Origin: Streptomyces sp. CB02959
GTDB lineage: Bacteria > Actinomycetota > Actinomycetes > Streptomycetales > Streptomycetaceae
Length of the DNA: 64,000 nt
NCBI RefSeq assembly: GCF_002803155.1
Contig: NZ_NNBP01000002.1
Location: 372,001-436,000 of the forward strand
Direction: 5' to 3'
Shown here: piece by piece, positions 33,363 to 42,139 of the stretch
Numbering within the stretch: position 1 is the first letter of the stretch
How the letters are laid out: the number at the start of each line of letters is the position of its first letter
The notes under the pieces: model-generated
What the model saw: only the letters and a program-made list of their open reading frames with translations
Databases searched by the model: none
Told to the model about the DNA's origin: nothing
Position numbers and translations under genes: made by a program

Positions 33363-34159
33363 CGCACGCCCCCTTCCGCACCGGCGCCCCGGCCGGCTCC
33401 GCCGTCCGCCACCGCATCGGCCTCCGTACTGGCCAGGATCTCCGCGAGGTGCACCGGCCGCACCGGCGAACCCTGCCGGGCGAGCATGCCCCCGATGTGC
33501 AGCAGACAGGAGTTGTCCACCGTGCAGACCGCCTGCGCGCCGGTCCCGGTCACCGCGCGGACCTTGTCGGCGCCCATCGCGGCCGACACCGCCGGATTCT
33601 TCACCGCGAACGTCCCGCCGAACCCGCAGCACTCCTCCGCGCCCGGCAGCTCCTTCAGCGTCAGCCCCCGGACCTGCTCCAGCAGCCGCCGCGGCCGGTC
33701 GCCGAGCCCCAGCATCCGCAGCCCGTGGCAGGTGGGGTGATAGGTCACGGTGTGCGGATAGTAGGCGCCGACGTCGGTCACCTTCAGCACGTCCACCAGG
33801 AACTCCGTCAGCTCGTACGTCTTGGGCACGGCCCGCGCCGCGGCCTCGGCCAGCTCCCGGCCGCGGCCCTCCGCCGCGGCCTTCGCCGCGATCCGCGGAA
33901 AGTTGTCGCGCACCATCGCGGCACAGGAACCGGACGGGGTCACCACGTACGCGTAGTCGCGGAACGCCCGGTCGAAGCGGCGCACCAGTGGCTCGGTGGC
34001 GTGCCGGTAGCCGGTGTTGAACTGCGGCTGACCGCAGCAGCTCTGCTCCGCCGGGAAGTCGACGTCGACGCCCAGCCGTTCCAGCAGGGTCACCACCGCC
34101 CGCCCGGTCCGTGGGTGAAGCGTGTCGTTGATGCAGGTGACGAACAGTGCTACCCGCAC
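33359..34159 (-). CDS. lutA: LutA subunit of lactate utilization complex, 266 aa
   Basis: A CCG-domain (heterodisulfide-reductase-like) protein with the paired cysteine motifs SCCGQPQFNTGYRHATE and ECCGFGGTFAVKNP, plus CTVDNSCLLHIGGML. It is first in the lutABC operon, with GAGGAGGAGG upstream of a GTG start. The MHS-family transporter starts 230 nt away on the opposite strand. Together they form an L-lactate (or similar 2-hydroxyacid) uptake and oxidation unit; FadR/GntR-type regulators often control it, but none is adjacent. Confidence 0.92.
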   Translation of the reverse strand: MRVALFVTCINDTLHPRTGRAVVTLLERLGVDVDFPAEQSCCGQPQFNTGYRHATEPLVRRFDRAFRDYAYVVTPSGSCAAMVRDNFPRIAAKAAAEGRGRELAEAAARAVPKTYELTEFLVDVLKVTDVGAYYPHTVTYHPTCHGLRMLGLGDRPRRLLEQVRGLTLKELPGAEECCGFGGTFAVKNPAVSAAMGADKVRAVTGTGAQAVCTVDNSCLLHIGGMLARQGSPVRPVHLAEILASTEADAVADGGAGRGAGAEGGVR

Positions 34160-34322
34160 GGTGCCTCCTCCTCGCGCTCTCGTCCCGGCACTCGGCCGGC
34201 CCGGCCCGGCGGCGTGCCGGAATGTTGCCGGCGCATTGCCGGCGCATGGCGATCGGCTTCCCGCGGCCCCACGGCTGCGACTTCGTCGTCGTAACCCTGG
34301 CGGCCGCCCGCCTCACCGGTAC

Positions 34323-34342
34323 ATGATCGCCTTTCGGATCAT
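34323..34342. promoter_or_regulatory. Inverted repeat between lutA and MHS transporter
   Basis: ATGATC and GATCAT arms separated by 8 nt lie 48 nt upstream of the transporter start in the divergent region. It could be the operator of a regulator shared by lutABC and the transporter, but six-base arms are weak evidence. Confidence 0.3.
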
Positions 34343-34389
34343 CCTGCCCCAGCGGCAGGCGGAGGAGAAGGACCGGGAGCCCAAGGACG

Positions 34390-35718
34390 ATGTCGAGCGC
34401 ACAGCCCATAGCCGAGGACGCGGCACCCGAGGGTGTCCGTCCGCCGTCGCAACTGAGGCAGCTGGCCGCCGCCTCCGTCGGCAACGCCGTCGAGTGGTAC
34501 GACTGGTACGCCTATTCCTTCCTGGCGGTCTACTTCGCCGACCAGGTCTTCCCCAAGGGCGCCGGCAACTCCCTGGTGCCGCTGCTCTCCACCTTCGCGG
34601 TCTTCGCCGTCGGCTTCTTCATGCGCCCGGTCGGCGGGCTGCTGCTGGGTGCCGTCGCCGACCGCCGCGGCCGGCGCGCCGCGCTGACCCTCACCATCCT
34701 GCTGATGGGCGGCGGCAGCCTGCTGGTCGCGCTCACCCCGACGTACGCGGCCACCGGGGTCCTCGCGCCGATCGTGCTGGTCCTCGCGCGCCTGGTGCAG
34801 GGCCTGTCGGTGGGCGGCGAGTTCGCGGCGTCGACCACGTTCCTGGTCGAGTCCGCCGGACCGGGCCGGCGCGGCCTGTTCTCCAGCTTCCAGTACGTCT
34901 CCACCACCCTCGGCCAACTTCTCGCCTCCGGCACCGGGGCGCTGCTCGCCGCGCTGCTCACCGAGCACCAGATGGGGCAGTGGGGCTGGCGCGTCGCGTT
35001 CCTCGTCGGCGCCCTGCTGAGCCTGCTCGGCCTGTGGATCCGGCGCGGCGCCCAGGAGACCCTTCCCGGAGCGGGAGCCGGGGAGACCTCCGGCGGCGCA
35101 CAGCGGGCCGCCCGCCCCGGCCTCTTCGAGGGCCTGCGCCGCCACCCCCGCCAGTCGCTCCTGATCTGCGGCATCACCGCCGGCGGCACCATCGCCTACT
35201 ACACCTGGACCACCTACCTCCCGACCTATGCACAGGTCAACGCCGGTTTCGACAAGGGCGACGCACTCACCGTCGGCACCCTGTCACTGGTCTTCTTCGC
35301 GCTGCTCCAGCCCCTCGGCGGGATGCTCTCGGACCGCATCGGGCGCAAACCGCTGCTGCTCACCTTCGCGTTGGGCTTCGCGGTGCTGGCCGTTCCGCTG
35401 CTCCACCTGGTCACCGACGATTTCTTCTCGCTGCTGCTGGTGCAGTGCGCCGGCATGGTGCTGCTCACCGGCTACACCTCGGTCGCCGCCGCGGTGAACG
35501 CCGAGGTCTTCCCGGCCCGGGTGCGGGCCGCCGGCATCGGCTTCCCGTACTCCCTCACCGTCGCGCTGTTCGGCGGCACCGCCCCGTACGTCGGCACGTG
35601 GTTCAAGCAGGCCGGCCATCCGGACCTCTTCCCCTGGTACGTCGCGGTGGTCTGCCTGGTGTCCTTCCTGGTCTACCTGGCGCTGCCGGAGACCGCGCGC
35701 CGGCCGCTGGAGGTGTAG
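34390..35718 (+). CDS. MHS-family MFS metabolite:H+ symporter, 442 aa
   Basis: A 12-TM major facilitator of the metabolite:H+ symporter group. It contains NAVEWYDWYAYSFLAVYFADQ in TM1, the loop motif GAVADRRGRRAALTLTI, RLVQGLSVGGEFAASTTFLVE in TM4-TM5 and the second-half motif LSDRIGRKPLL. Relatives carry shikimate, proline/betaine, citrate or alpha-ketoglutarate. Divergence from lutABC suggests lactate, glycolate or another small carboxylate, which is inference. AAGGA precedes the ATG, and a strong hairpin follows. Confidence 0.88.
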   Translation: MSSAQPIAEDAAPEGVRPPSQLRQLAAASVGNAVEWYDWYAYSFLAVYFADQVFPKGAGNSLVPLLSTFAVFAVGFFMRPVGGLLLGAVADRRGRRAALTLTILLMGGGSLLVALTPTYAATGVLAPIVLVLARLVQGLSVGGEFAASTTFLVESAGPGRRGLFSSFQYVSTTLGQLLASGTGALLAALLTEHQMGQWGWRVAFLVGALLSLLGLWIRRGAQETLPGAGAGETSGGAQRAARPGLFEGLRRHPRQSLLICGITAGGTIAYYTWTTYLPTYAQVNAGFDKGDALTVGTLSLVFFALLQPLGGMLSDRIGRKPLLLTFALGFAVLAVPLLHLVTDDFFSLLLVQCAGMVLLTGYTSVAAAVNAEVFPARVRAAGIGFPYSLTVALFGGTAPYVGTWFKQAGHPDLFPWYVAVVCLVSFLVYLALPETARRPLEV

Positions 35719-35775
35719 CCGGCCGCCGGCGAACCGGGCGGTCCGCCGCGGCGGTTGCCCGTCCGGGCAGACGGA

Positions 35776-35813
35776 AGGCGCCGCTCCTCCTGGGACATGG
35801 GGGAGCGGCGCCT
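35776..35813. terminator. Long hairpin between transporter and micro-ORF
   Basis: A 12-bp perfect stem (AGGCGCCGCTCC / GGAGCGGCGCCT), extendable to 15 bp with one mismatch. It lies downstream of the transporter on one strand and of the 19-codon ORF on the other. It is a bidirectional terminator, and its presence implies a transcript arriving from the right. Confidence 0.65.
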
Positions 35814-35831
35814 CGGGGTGGTGCAAGTCCG

Positions 35832-35891
35832 TCAGACGAGCCAGCCCACGAGGTGGACGATGCCGGCAAGCAGGCTGGTGAGGAAGTTCAT
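35832..35891 (-). CDS. Hydrophobic micro-ORF, 19 aa
   Basis: ATG to TGA encodes MNFLTSLLAGIVHLVGWLV, an almost entirely hydrophobic peptide long enough to span a membrane once. It has its own SD (AGGAG ten nt upstream) and a strong hairpin 18 nt beyond the stop. Its own 5' region reaches the GntR gene. Such peptides are often type I toxin-like or regulatory membrane peptides. I recall similar short Streptomyces peptides but cannot assign a function. Confidence 0.55.
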   Translation of the reverse strand: MNFLTSLLAGIVHLVGWLV

Positions 35892-36310
35892 CTGGCTCTG
35901 TCTCCTAGCGAATTGCGTTGTGGGACCAACTCTCCGGCCCAGCAAGGGATGTCAGCCGGAGGCGCCGTAACGGTCTGCAGCCCGTCGCTTGCGCCCCGTA
36001 AGCATCACCCGTCGCGGGGCCCTCGGGGAAGCCGTTCCGTGATCGACCACGCTTTCCGGCGAACATTCGCTTCGGCGTTCGTTTGTTCCCATTGGGTGGC
36101 GGGGCGTCGGGTGTCAGGCACGTAGTTGTCAGACAAGATCGCACGCCATCGGGCAAGGCATGCCGGGCGTGCCTGCCGTCGCGGGGCCCGTCTCCTCGGC
36201 GGAGCGGCCGGGGTGGCCGGTCGCCGGGCCCGGAGCGATGGAAAACTGGCCGCACGCGCCTGCCCGAGGCGCGGTGCGGGCAGTCGGACCACGGACGCGG
36301 GGAGACCGAG
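35892..36310. other. Divergent regulatory gap between micro-ORF and GntR gene
   Basis: These 419 nt contain no convincing gene. They are less GC-rich in parts (around 36040-36140) and contain the palindrome at 36125-36137 that recurs at the adenosine deaminase start. Confidence 0.5.
36125..36137. promoter_or_regulatory. GntR-type palindrome, copy 1
   Basis: GTTGTCAGACAAG contains the perfect palindrome TTGTC-A-GACAA, similar in form to GntR/HutC-subfamily operators built on GTC-n-GAC half-sites. It lies 174-186 nt upstream of the GntR/UTRA gene. A second copy differing only at the centre is at 37181. Confidence 0.55.
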
Positions 36311-37081
36311 ATGGCTGGCAGACAACAGAACCGGGAACGCCCCCCGGCCCGGCCCCAGCGGCGGCCGGTCGTCGCGCTGTACGAGCGGATGGTCGAGGCC
36401 ATCCGCGCCGGCACCTACCCGCCGGGATCCGCACTGCCGACCGAGCCCCGGCTCGCCGCCGAACTCGGCGTCAGCCGCCCGGCGCTGCGCGAGGCGCTGA
36501 TCCTGCTCCAGGAGGACGGCGTGATCACCGTGCGGCGCGGGGTGGGCCGCACGGTCAGCCACCATCTGCCGCCGCGCGGCTTCGAGTTCCTCAAGCCGGT
36601 GGAGGCGCTGCTCGGGGAGGGGCGGCAGGTGGTGACGGTGCCGACGGCCCGCACCCGCGAGGAGCCCACCGACTTCTCCACCCAGCACCTGGTCCTGCCG
36701 GCCCACGGCGAGGTGCGCTTCTGGGAGAGCGTGATCGAGGTCGGCGGCCTCCCGGCCTGCCTGACCCAGGAATGGGCCTCGGACGAGACGCTGGCGGAGC
36801 TGCTGCCGGACGCCGCGGCGGCGTTCGACGGGCCGGCCGGGCGGGCGTCGTCGATGCTGGGCCTGCTGCTGGAGGCCGGGCGCGGACTGCCGCTGACCGG
36901 CAGCAGCGCCATCGTGGCCACCACCCTCGGCCGGCAGCGCGGCACCCAGCTGGGGCGCCCCGCCGACACCCCCGGTGTCCTGGTCACCCAGGTCGTCCGG
37001 CTGGACCGCACGCCGCTGCTGGCCGCCAAGCACATGCTGCCCCCGGGCGCCCCCGCTCTTCCGGTGTGGCAGGCGCGCTGA
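36311..37081 (+). CDS. GntR-family regulator with UTRA domain (HutC type), 256 aa
   Basis: A GntR winged helix (residues about 17-80): [63 protein letters not shown]. It is followed by a UTRA ligand-binding domain with [19 protein letters not shown]. The ATG at 36311 has GGGGAGA upstream. The next gene is adenosine deaminase, 94 nt away on the same strand. The matched palindromes upstream of this gene and over the deaminase start suggest it represses itself and the deaminase, with a nucleoside-related ligand. Confidence 0.88.
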   Translation: MAGRQQNRERPPARPQRRPVVALYERMVEAIRAGTYPPGSALPTEPRLAAELGVSRPALREALILLQEDGVITVRRGVGRTVSHHLPPRGFEFLKPVEALLGEGRQVVTVPTARTREEPTDFSTQHLVLPAHGEVRFWESVIEVGGLPACLTQEWASDETLAELLPDAAAAFDGPAGRASSMLGLLLEAGRGLPLTGSSAIVATTLGRQRGTQLGRPADTPGVLVTQVVRLDRTPLLAAKHMLPPGAPALPVWQAR

Positions 37082-37175
37082 GCAGTCCGGACACCTCGCG
37101 CCCCGGGTCGGCCGCCGGACCGCCCGGCGAGACCCGGTCGCCCGGTGGTGCCGCGACGTGTCATACTCCCGCCCC

Positions 37176-38345
37176 ATGACGTTGTCTGACAAGCTTCCGC
37201 CGCAGTCCACCCACGCCCTCGACCAGGAGCGGATCCGCCGCGCTCCGAAGGTGTTGCTCCACGACCACCTCGACGGTGGTCTGCGCCCGGAGACGATCAT
37301 CGAGCTGGCGGAGGCGATCGGCTACCAGGACCTGCCGACCACCGATCCGGCCGCGCTGGCCGTCTGGTTCCGCGATGCGGCCGACTCCGGCTCGCTGGAG
37401 CGGTACTTGGAGACCTTCGCGCACACCTGCGCCGTGATGCAGACCGGTGAGGCGCTGTTCCGGATCGCCGCGGAGTGCGCCGAGGACCTGGCCGGCGACG
37501 GCGTGGTCTACGCCGAGGTGCGCTACGCCCCCGAGCAGCACCTGGCCGGCGGCCTGACCCTCGACGAGGTCGTCGACGTGGTCAACGCCGGGTTCCGCGC
37601 CGGCGAGCGGCGGGCCGCGGAGGCCGGCCGCCGGATCCGTGTCGGGACGCTGCTGTGCGCCATGCGGCACGCCGATCGCGCGGTGGAGATCGCCGAGCTC
37701 GCGGTCGCCCACCGGGACCGGGGTGTGGTCGGCTTCGACATCGCCGGCGGCGAGATCGGCAACCCCGCCGCCCGGCACGCCGAAGCCTTCGACTACCTCC
37801 GCAGCCAGGGCGCTCGCGTGACCATCCACGCCGGCGAGGCGGTCGGCGCGGAGTCCATCCACGAGGCGGTGCTGCGCTGCGGTGCCCACCGCATCGGGCA
37901 CGGAGTCCGCATCACCGACGACATCACGATCGGCGCCGACGGCCGGGTCACCCTCGGCCGGCTCGCCTCCTACGTCCGTGACCAGCGGATCGCGTTGGAG
38001 GTCTGCCCGACCTCCAACCTCCAGACGGGCGCCGCGACCGGCTATGCCGAGCACCCCATCGACCTGCTCCGCCGGCTGGGCTTCCGGGTCTGCCTCAACA
38101 CCGACAACCGCCTGGTCAGCGGCACCAGCATGACGCAGGAGTTCCAGCACCTGCGGGACACCTTCGGCTACGGCACCGCCGAACTGGAGGAGTTCACCGT
38201 CCACGCGGCCAAGGCCGCCTTCCTCCCCTTCGACGAGCGGACCGCCCTGATCAACGAGGTGATCCGGCCCGGCTACGCCCAGCTGCGGGCGTGGGAGCTC
38301 AGCCGCGTCCCGGTGGGGGAGACGGCCGCCGCCCCGGCCGCGTAG
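37176..38345 (+). CDS. add: Adenosine deaminase, 389 aa
   Basis: A metal-dependent deaminase converting (deoxy)adenosine to (deoxy)inosine for purine salvage. Metal and catalytic motifs are [10 protein letters not shown] (HxH), [11 protein letters not shown] (His and catalytic Glu region), HRIGHGVRI, and [14 protein letters not shown] with the metal-binding Asp. Length is somewhat above the usual 340 aa owing to terminal extensions. No SD precedes the ATG. A CATACT -10-like element lies 8 nt upstream, so the mRNA may be leaderless. The GntR-like palindrome overlaps codons 2-6. The 3' end overlaps the convergent monooxygenase gene by 73 nt. Confidence 0.92.
   Translation: MTLSDKLPPQSTHALDQERIRRAPKVLLHDHLDGGLRPETIIELAEAIGYQDLPTTDPAALAVWFRDAADSGSLERYLETFAHTCAVMQTGEALFRIAAECAEDLAGDGVVYAEVRYAPEQHLAGGLTLDEVVDVVNAGFRAGERRAAEAGRRIRVGTLLCAMRHADRAVEIAELAVAHRDRGVVGFDIAGGEIGNPAARHAEAFDYLRSQGARVTIHAGEAVGAESIHEAVLRCGAHRIGHGVRITDDITIGADGRVTLGRLASYVRDQRIALEVCPTSNLQTGAATGYAEHPIDLLRRLGFRVCLNTDNRLVSGTSMTQEFQHLRDTFGYGTAELEEFTVHAAKAAFLPFDERTALINEVIRPGYAQLRAWELSRVPVGETAAAPAA
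37181..37193. promoter_or_regulatory. GntR-type palindrome, copy 2, inside the deaminase start
   Basis: GTTGTCTGACAAG, identical to the site at 36125 except for the central base, begins 5 nt after the A of the adenosine deaminase ATG. If transcription starts at or near the ATG, a bound regulator would block RNA polymerase directly. Confidence 0.55.
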
Positions 38346-39523
38346 CCGGTGCCGCGTCCCGCGCGGTCGTCGGCCGGGCGGGGGTCCGGGACGCCCGCGC
38401 CCCGGACCCCGGCGGCCGGCCGCGGGGATCCGCCCGGCGCGGGTGGCGCGGGCGGGGCCCCCGTCAGCAGCTGCCGGATCTCGCGGACCGCGGCGCGTCC
38501 CGCCCGGTTGGCGCCGATGGTGCTGGCGGACGGGCCGTAGCCGACGAGGTGCACCCGGGGATCGCGCACCACCCGGGTCCCGGCCAGCCGGATCCCGCCG
38601 CCCGCCTCGCGCAGCCGCAGCGGCGCGAGGTGATCGACGGCGGCCCGGAAACCGGTCGCGTAGAGCAGTACGTCGGCCTCGACGGTCCGCCCGTCGTCCC
38701 AGGCCACCGCGTCCGGGGTGACCCGAGCGAAGAGCGGCAGCCGGGCCAGGACACCGCTCTCCTGGGCCTGTCGGACCGCCTCGGTCATCGGCAGCCCGGT
38801 CACGCTCACCACGCTGCGCGGCGGCAGCCCCTGCCGTACCCGCTCCTCCACCAGCGCGACCGCGGCGCGCCCCTCGTCCGCGCCGAACGGACCGGAGCGG
38901 AACACCGGCGGCCGCCGGGTCACCCAGGTCGTCGCGGCCGCGACCGGCGCGATCTCGATCAGCTGCTGGACGGCCGAGGTGCCGCCGCCGACGACGACCA
39001 CCCGGGCGCCGCGGAACTCCGCCGGCCCGCGGTACTGCGCACTGTGCAACTGCCGCCCGCGGAAGCCCTCCTGCCCGGGGAAGCGCGGCCAGAACGGCCG
39101 GTCCCAGGTCCCGGTCGCGTTGATCACCGCCCGCGCCGCGTAGCGCCCCTGCGAGGTCTCCACCAGCAGCCGCCCGTCCCGGGCGTCCCGCACCGCGGTG
39201 ACGCTCACCGGGCGGTGGACCCGCAGCCCGAACCGCTGCTCGTACGCGGCGAAGTACCCGCCGATCACCTCGGCCGACGGCCGGCGCGGATCGGCGTCGG
39301 TCAGCGCCATGCCCGGCAGTGCGTGCATGCCGTGCACCTTGTCGTAGGTCAGTGTCGGCCACCTGAACTGCCAGGCGCCGCCCGGTTGCGGGGAGTGGTC
39401 GAGCACCACGAAGTCCGCATCCGGGCGGTAGCCGGAGCGCCGCAGGTGGAAGGCGGCGGCCAGTCCCGCCTGCCCGGCACCGATCACCACGACCTCGACC
39501 TCGCGCACCGCGATGTAGTTCAT
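38273..39523 (-). CDS. Flavin-containing NAD(P)H-dependent monooxygenase-like protein, 416 aa
   Basis: An FAD/NAD(P)-binding oxidoreductase related to flavin monooxygenases: FAD site [26 protein letters not shown] site [16 protein letters not shown], and [14 protein letters not shown] near the C-terminus. It follows ssuD by 67 nt on the same strand, suggesting a role in oxidising a sulfur-containing compound. A hairpin (39537-39575) separates the two. The C-terminal 24 codons lie antisense to the deaminase gene and look like a run-on past a lost stop. Confidence 0.82.
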   Translation of the reverse strand: MNYIAVREVEVVVIGAGQAGLAAAFHLRRSGYRPDADFVVLDHSPQPGGAWQFRWPTLTYDKVHGMHALPGMALTDADPRRPSAEVIGGYFAAYEQRFGLRVHRPVSVTAVRDARDGRLLVETSQGRYAARAVINATGTWDRPFWPRFPGQEGFRGRQLHSAQYRGPAEFRGARVVVVGGGTSAVQQLIEIAPVAAATTWVTRRPPVFRSGPFGADEGRAAVALVEERVRQGLPPRSVVSVTGLPMTEAVRQAQESGVLARLPLFARVTPDAVAWDDGRTVEADVLLYATGFRAAVDHLAPLRLREAGGGIRLAGTRVVRDPRVHLVGYGPSASTIGANRAGRAAVREIRQLLTGAPPAPPAPGGSPRPAAGVRGAGVPDPRPADDRAGRGTGYAAGAAAVSPTGTRLSSHARSWA

Positions 39524-39536
39524 GTTTCTACTAACT

Positions 39537-39575
39537 CGGGGTGGGGCCGGGATCTTCCCGTCCGCCCCCACCCCG
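39537..39575. terminator. Hairpin between ssuD and monooxygenase gene
   Basis: Arms CGGGGTGGGG and CCCCACCCCG (10 bp) enclose a loop with a further short GGGA/TCCC pairing. It lies in the 67-nt gap within the operon and may reduce read-through into the last gene. Confidence 0.45.
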
Positions 39576-39590
39576 TCCCGGGCACGTCGC

Positions 39591-40796
39591 TCAGCGCCCG
39601 CCCGCCACCAGCAGCGGCGCCCCACCGGGAGCCGAGGCCGGCCGGCCGTTCGCCGCCGGCACCCCGGTCAGCGGCGACGGCCCGGCGTCCAGGAGCCCTC
39701 GCGCCGCGAGCTCCGGCCGGACTCCCTCGCCGAACCAGTACGCCTCCTCCAGATGCGGGTACCCGGACAGCACGAAGTGCTCCACCCCCAGCGCGTGGTA
39801 CTCCTCGATCCGGTCCGCCACCTCCGCGTGACTGCCGACCAGCGCGGTACCCGCACCGCCCCGCACCAGCCCCACCCCCGCCCACAGATTGGGCGATATC
39901 TCCAACTTGTCGCGCGAGCCGCCGTGCAGCGCCAGCATCCGCTGCTGCCCCACCGACTCGCTCTTGCCCAGCGCCTGCTGGGCGGCGGCGACGGTGTCCG
40001 GGTCGAGGTCGTCCAGCAGGCGGTTCGCGGTGGCCCACGCCTCCTTCGACGTGTCGCGGGAGAGGGTGTGCAGGCGGATCCCGAACCGGACGCTCCGCCC
40101 CTCCCGCTCCGCCAGTCCGCGAATCCAGTCGATCTTCTGCTTCACCTGCTCCGGCGGCTCGCCCCAGGTCAGATAGACATCGACGTTCCGCGCTGCCACC
40201 GGCCCGGCCGCCGCCGACGACCCGCCGAAGAAGATCTCCGGCAGCGGATCCGGCGGCAGCGCCGTCAGTCCGCCCTCGACCTGGTAGTGCTCCCCCCGGA
40301 AGTCGAACGGCCGACCGCTCCACACCCCCCGCACGACCTGCAGGAACTCGTCCGTCCGCGCATACCGCTGATCGTGCCCGAGATGATCCCCGAACCGCTT
40401 CTGCTCGGTCGAGTCCCCGCCCGTGACCACGTTGAGCAGCAGCCGCCCCCGGGACACCCGCTGGAACGTGGCGGCCATCTGCGCGGCCAGCACCGGCGAG
40501 ATCACCCCCGGCCGGAACGCCACCAGGAACTTCAGCCGCTCGGTGACCTGCGACAGCGCCATCGTCGTCAGCCAGGCGTCCTCGCACCACGTACCGGTCG
40601 GCGTGAGGACCGCCTCGAACCCCAACTGCTCGGCGGCCTTGGCGATCTGCGCCAGGTACTCGACGTCCGGGGCACGCACCCCGCTCACCGGGGTGATCCG
40701 CTCCCGCCGGACGCCCCCGTCGGTGTAGGCGTGCCGGTCGACGAGCGTCCGGCCGTCCCCGCCGGTCGGCAGGAACCAATGCAGGTGTACGGACAT
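39591..40796 (-). CDS. ssuD: FMNH2-dependent alkanesulfonate monooxygenase (SsuD), 401 aa
   Basis: A bacterial luciferase-like monooxygenase releasing sulfite from alkanesulfonates with FMNH2 and O2. It has SVHLHWFLPTGGDGR at the N-terminus, TPTGTWCEDAWL with the conserved Cys, LVAFRPGVISPVLAAQMAATFQRVSRGRLLLNVVTGGD and SGYPHLEEAYWFGEGV. The last contains the motif expected for SsuD rather than other LLM-class proteins. It starts 1 nt after the ssuA stop, with GAAAGG inside ssuA as its SD. The flavin reductase partner (SsuE) is not in this operon. Confidence 0.93.
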   Translation of the reverse strand: MSVHLHWFLPTGGDGRTLVDRHAYTDGGVRRERITPVSGVRAPDVEYLAQIAKAAEQLGFEAVLTPTGTWCEDAWLTTMALSQVTERLKFLVAFRPGVISPVLAAQMAATFQRVSRGRLLLNVVTGGDSTEQKRFGDHLGHDQRYARTDEFLQVVRGVWSGRPFDFRGEHYQVEGGLTALPPDPLPEIFFGGSSAAAGPVAARNVDVYLTWGEPPEQVKQKIDWIRGLAEREGRSVRFGIRLHTLSRDTSKEAWATANRLLDDLDPDTVAAAQQALGKSESVGQQRMLALHGGSRDKLEISPNLWAGVGLVRGGAGTALVGSHAEVADRIEEYHALGVEHFVLSGYPHLEEAYWFGEGVRPELAARGLLDAGPSPLTGVPAANGRPASAPGGAPLLVAGGR

Positions 40797-40797
40797 A

Positions 40798-41874
40798 TCA
40801 CTGGGCCTTTCCGTAGGTGCGCGGCGCCGTGCCCGAAGGCGGCAGACCGCCGTTGAAGCGGGGATCGACCAACTCCCCGAAGTCGAAGGAGCGCGGGATC
40901 AGCTTCAACGCCGCGAAGGCGTCCACGATCCGCTGCTCGGAGGCGACGGCCTCCTTGTCCACGGCGACCGGCACCGCCGTCCCCCGGGTCCGCTCGACCG
41001 CGTCCAGCGCCACCTTCTCCGACAGGCCGGTCGCCTTGGCCCATGCCTTCGCCCAGACCTCCGGGTGCCCGAACACCCAGTCCTGGGCCCGGCGCAGCCG
41101 CGCCGTGTAGTCCTTCAGCGCCGCCGACTTCGCCTTGTCGTCCAGAGCGGCGGGCGCGGCGACCTGGAAACTCAACCCGTTCACCAGCCCCTGACCGGTC
41201 GTCAGCACCCGCGCGTCGGCCTGGTCGAGCGCCTGCGAGGTGTACGGGTCCCACACCGCCCAGGCATCGACCTTCCCCCGGGTGAACGCGGCCAACGCGT
41301 CCGCCGGCTGGAGGTAGTTGAGGGTGACGTCCTTCGGCGACAGCCCCGCCGCCTTCAACGACGCGACCAGCTGGTAGTTGGCCGAACTGCCCTGCGCCAC
41401 CGCGATCGACTTCCCCTTCAGCTCCGCGGGAGACCTCAGCGGCGAGTCCTTCTTCACCAGGATCGCCTCGCCGTCCGACCGGCTGTGGGACCCCGCGATC
41501 ACCTTGATCTTCGAATGCGCGGCACCCGCGAAGACCGGCGGCGTGTTGCCGACCGCCCCGACGTCCACCGCCCCCGCGTTGACCGCCTCCAGCAGCGGCG
41601 GCCCCGAGGTGAACGTGGACCACTTGATCCGGTAGGGAAGGTCGTCCAACTCGCCCGCGGCCCGCAGCAACGCCTCCGAACCCCCCTTCTGGTCACCGAC
41701 GTTGAGGGTCAGCGACCCCTTGCCGTCGGTGTGCCCGCCGACCCCGCCCCCGGCACCGTCGGCACGCGAGGCACCCCCGCAGGAGGTCAGCACCAGGGCG
41801 AGCGGCAGCGCGGCCAGGGCGAGCGAGAGCCGACGGCGTCCCGCCACCGGGCCGCCGATCAATGCAGGTCTCAT
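40798..41874 (-). CDS. ssuA: Aliphatic sulfonate ABC transporter substrate-binding lipoprotein (SsuA), 358 aa
   Basis: A periplasmic-type binding protein anchored as a lipoprotein: signal peptide with lipobox LTSC near residue 28. The domain includes LNVGDQKGGSEALLRAAG, AGAVDVGAVGNTPPVFAGAA, VAQGSSANYQLVASLKAAGL and VDAWAVWDPYTSQALDQ, typical of SsuA/NrtA/TauA. The upstream in-frame extension encodes Ser-Gln and Pro-Arg dipeptide runs derived from the hexamer repeat and is not expected to be translated. Confidence 0.92.
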   Translation of the reverse strand: MRPALIGGPVAGRRRLSLALAALPLALVLTSCGGASRADGAGGGVGGHTDGKGSLTLNVGDQKGGSEALLRAAGELDDLPYRIKWSTFTSGPPLLEAVNAGAVDVGAVGNTPPVFAGAAHSKIKVIAGSHSRSDGEAILVKKDSPLRSPAELKGKSIAVAQGSSANYQLVASLKAAGLSPKDVTLNYLQPADALAAFTRGKVDAWAVWDPYTSQALDQADARVLTTGQGLVNGLSFQVAAPAALDDKAKSAALKDYTARLRRAQDWVFGHPEVWAKAWAKATGLSEKVALDAVERTRGTAVPVAVDKEAVASEQRIVDAFAALKLIPRSFDFGELVDPRFNGGLPPSGTAPRTYGKAQ

Positions 41875-42017
41875 GAGATGTCCGTCCGTTCTGCCGTTCT
41901 GCGCTCGGGGGCAGTGACTGGCGGGGGAGTGGGTGGGGATGGAGTGACTGTGAGTTGGGTGACTGAGGGTGGAGTGTGGGCGTGTCTGGGAGCGAGTGAC
42001 CGGGGAGGACCGTGACT

Positions 42018-42077
42018 GGGGCCGGGGCCGGGGCCGGGGCCGGGGCCGGGGCTGGGACTGGGACTGGGACTGGGACC
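42018..42077. repeat. Ten tandem hexamer units (GGGGCC/GGGACT)
   Basis: Five exact GGGGCC units (42018-42047), one GGGGCT, three GGGACT and one GGGACC follow without interruption. The tract lies in the 265-nt gap between ssuB and ssuA inside the sulfonate operon. The plus strand has many G-runs and could form G-quadruplexes; the mRNA strand is C-rich. The surrounding 41900-42130 sequence is also unusually GT/GGG-rich. Confidence 0.9.
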
Positions 42078-42139
42078 GTGACTGGGGCCGGGACGGGAGG
42101 GGGGCAGGGTCGGGACCGGGACAGGCGCGGGGCGAAGCC

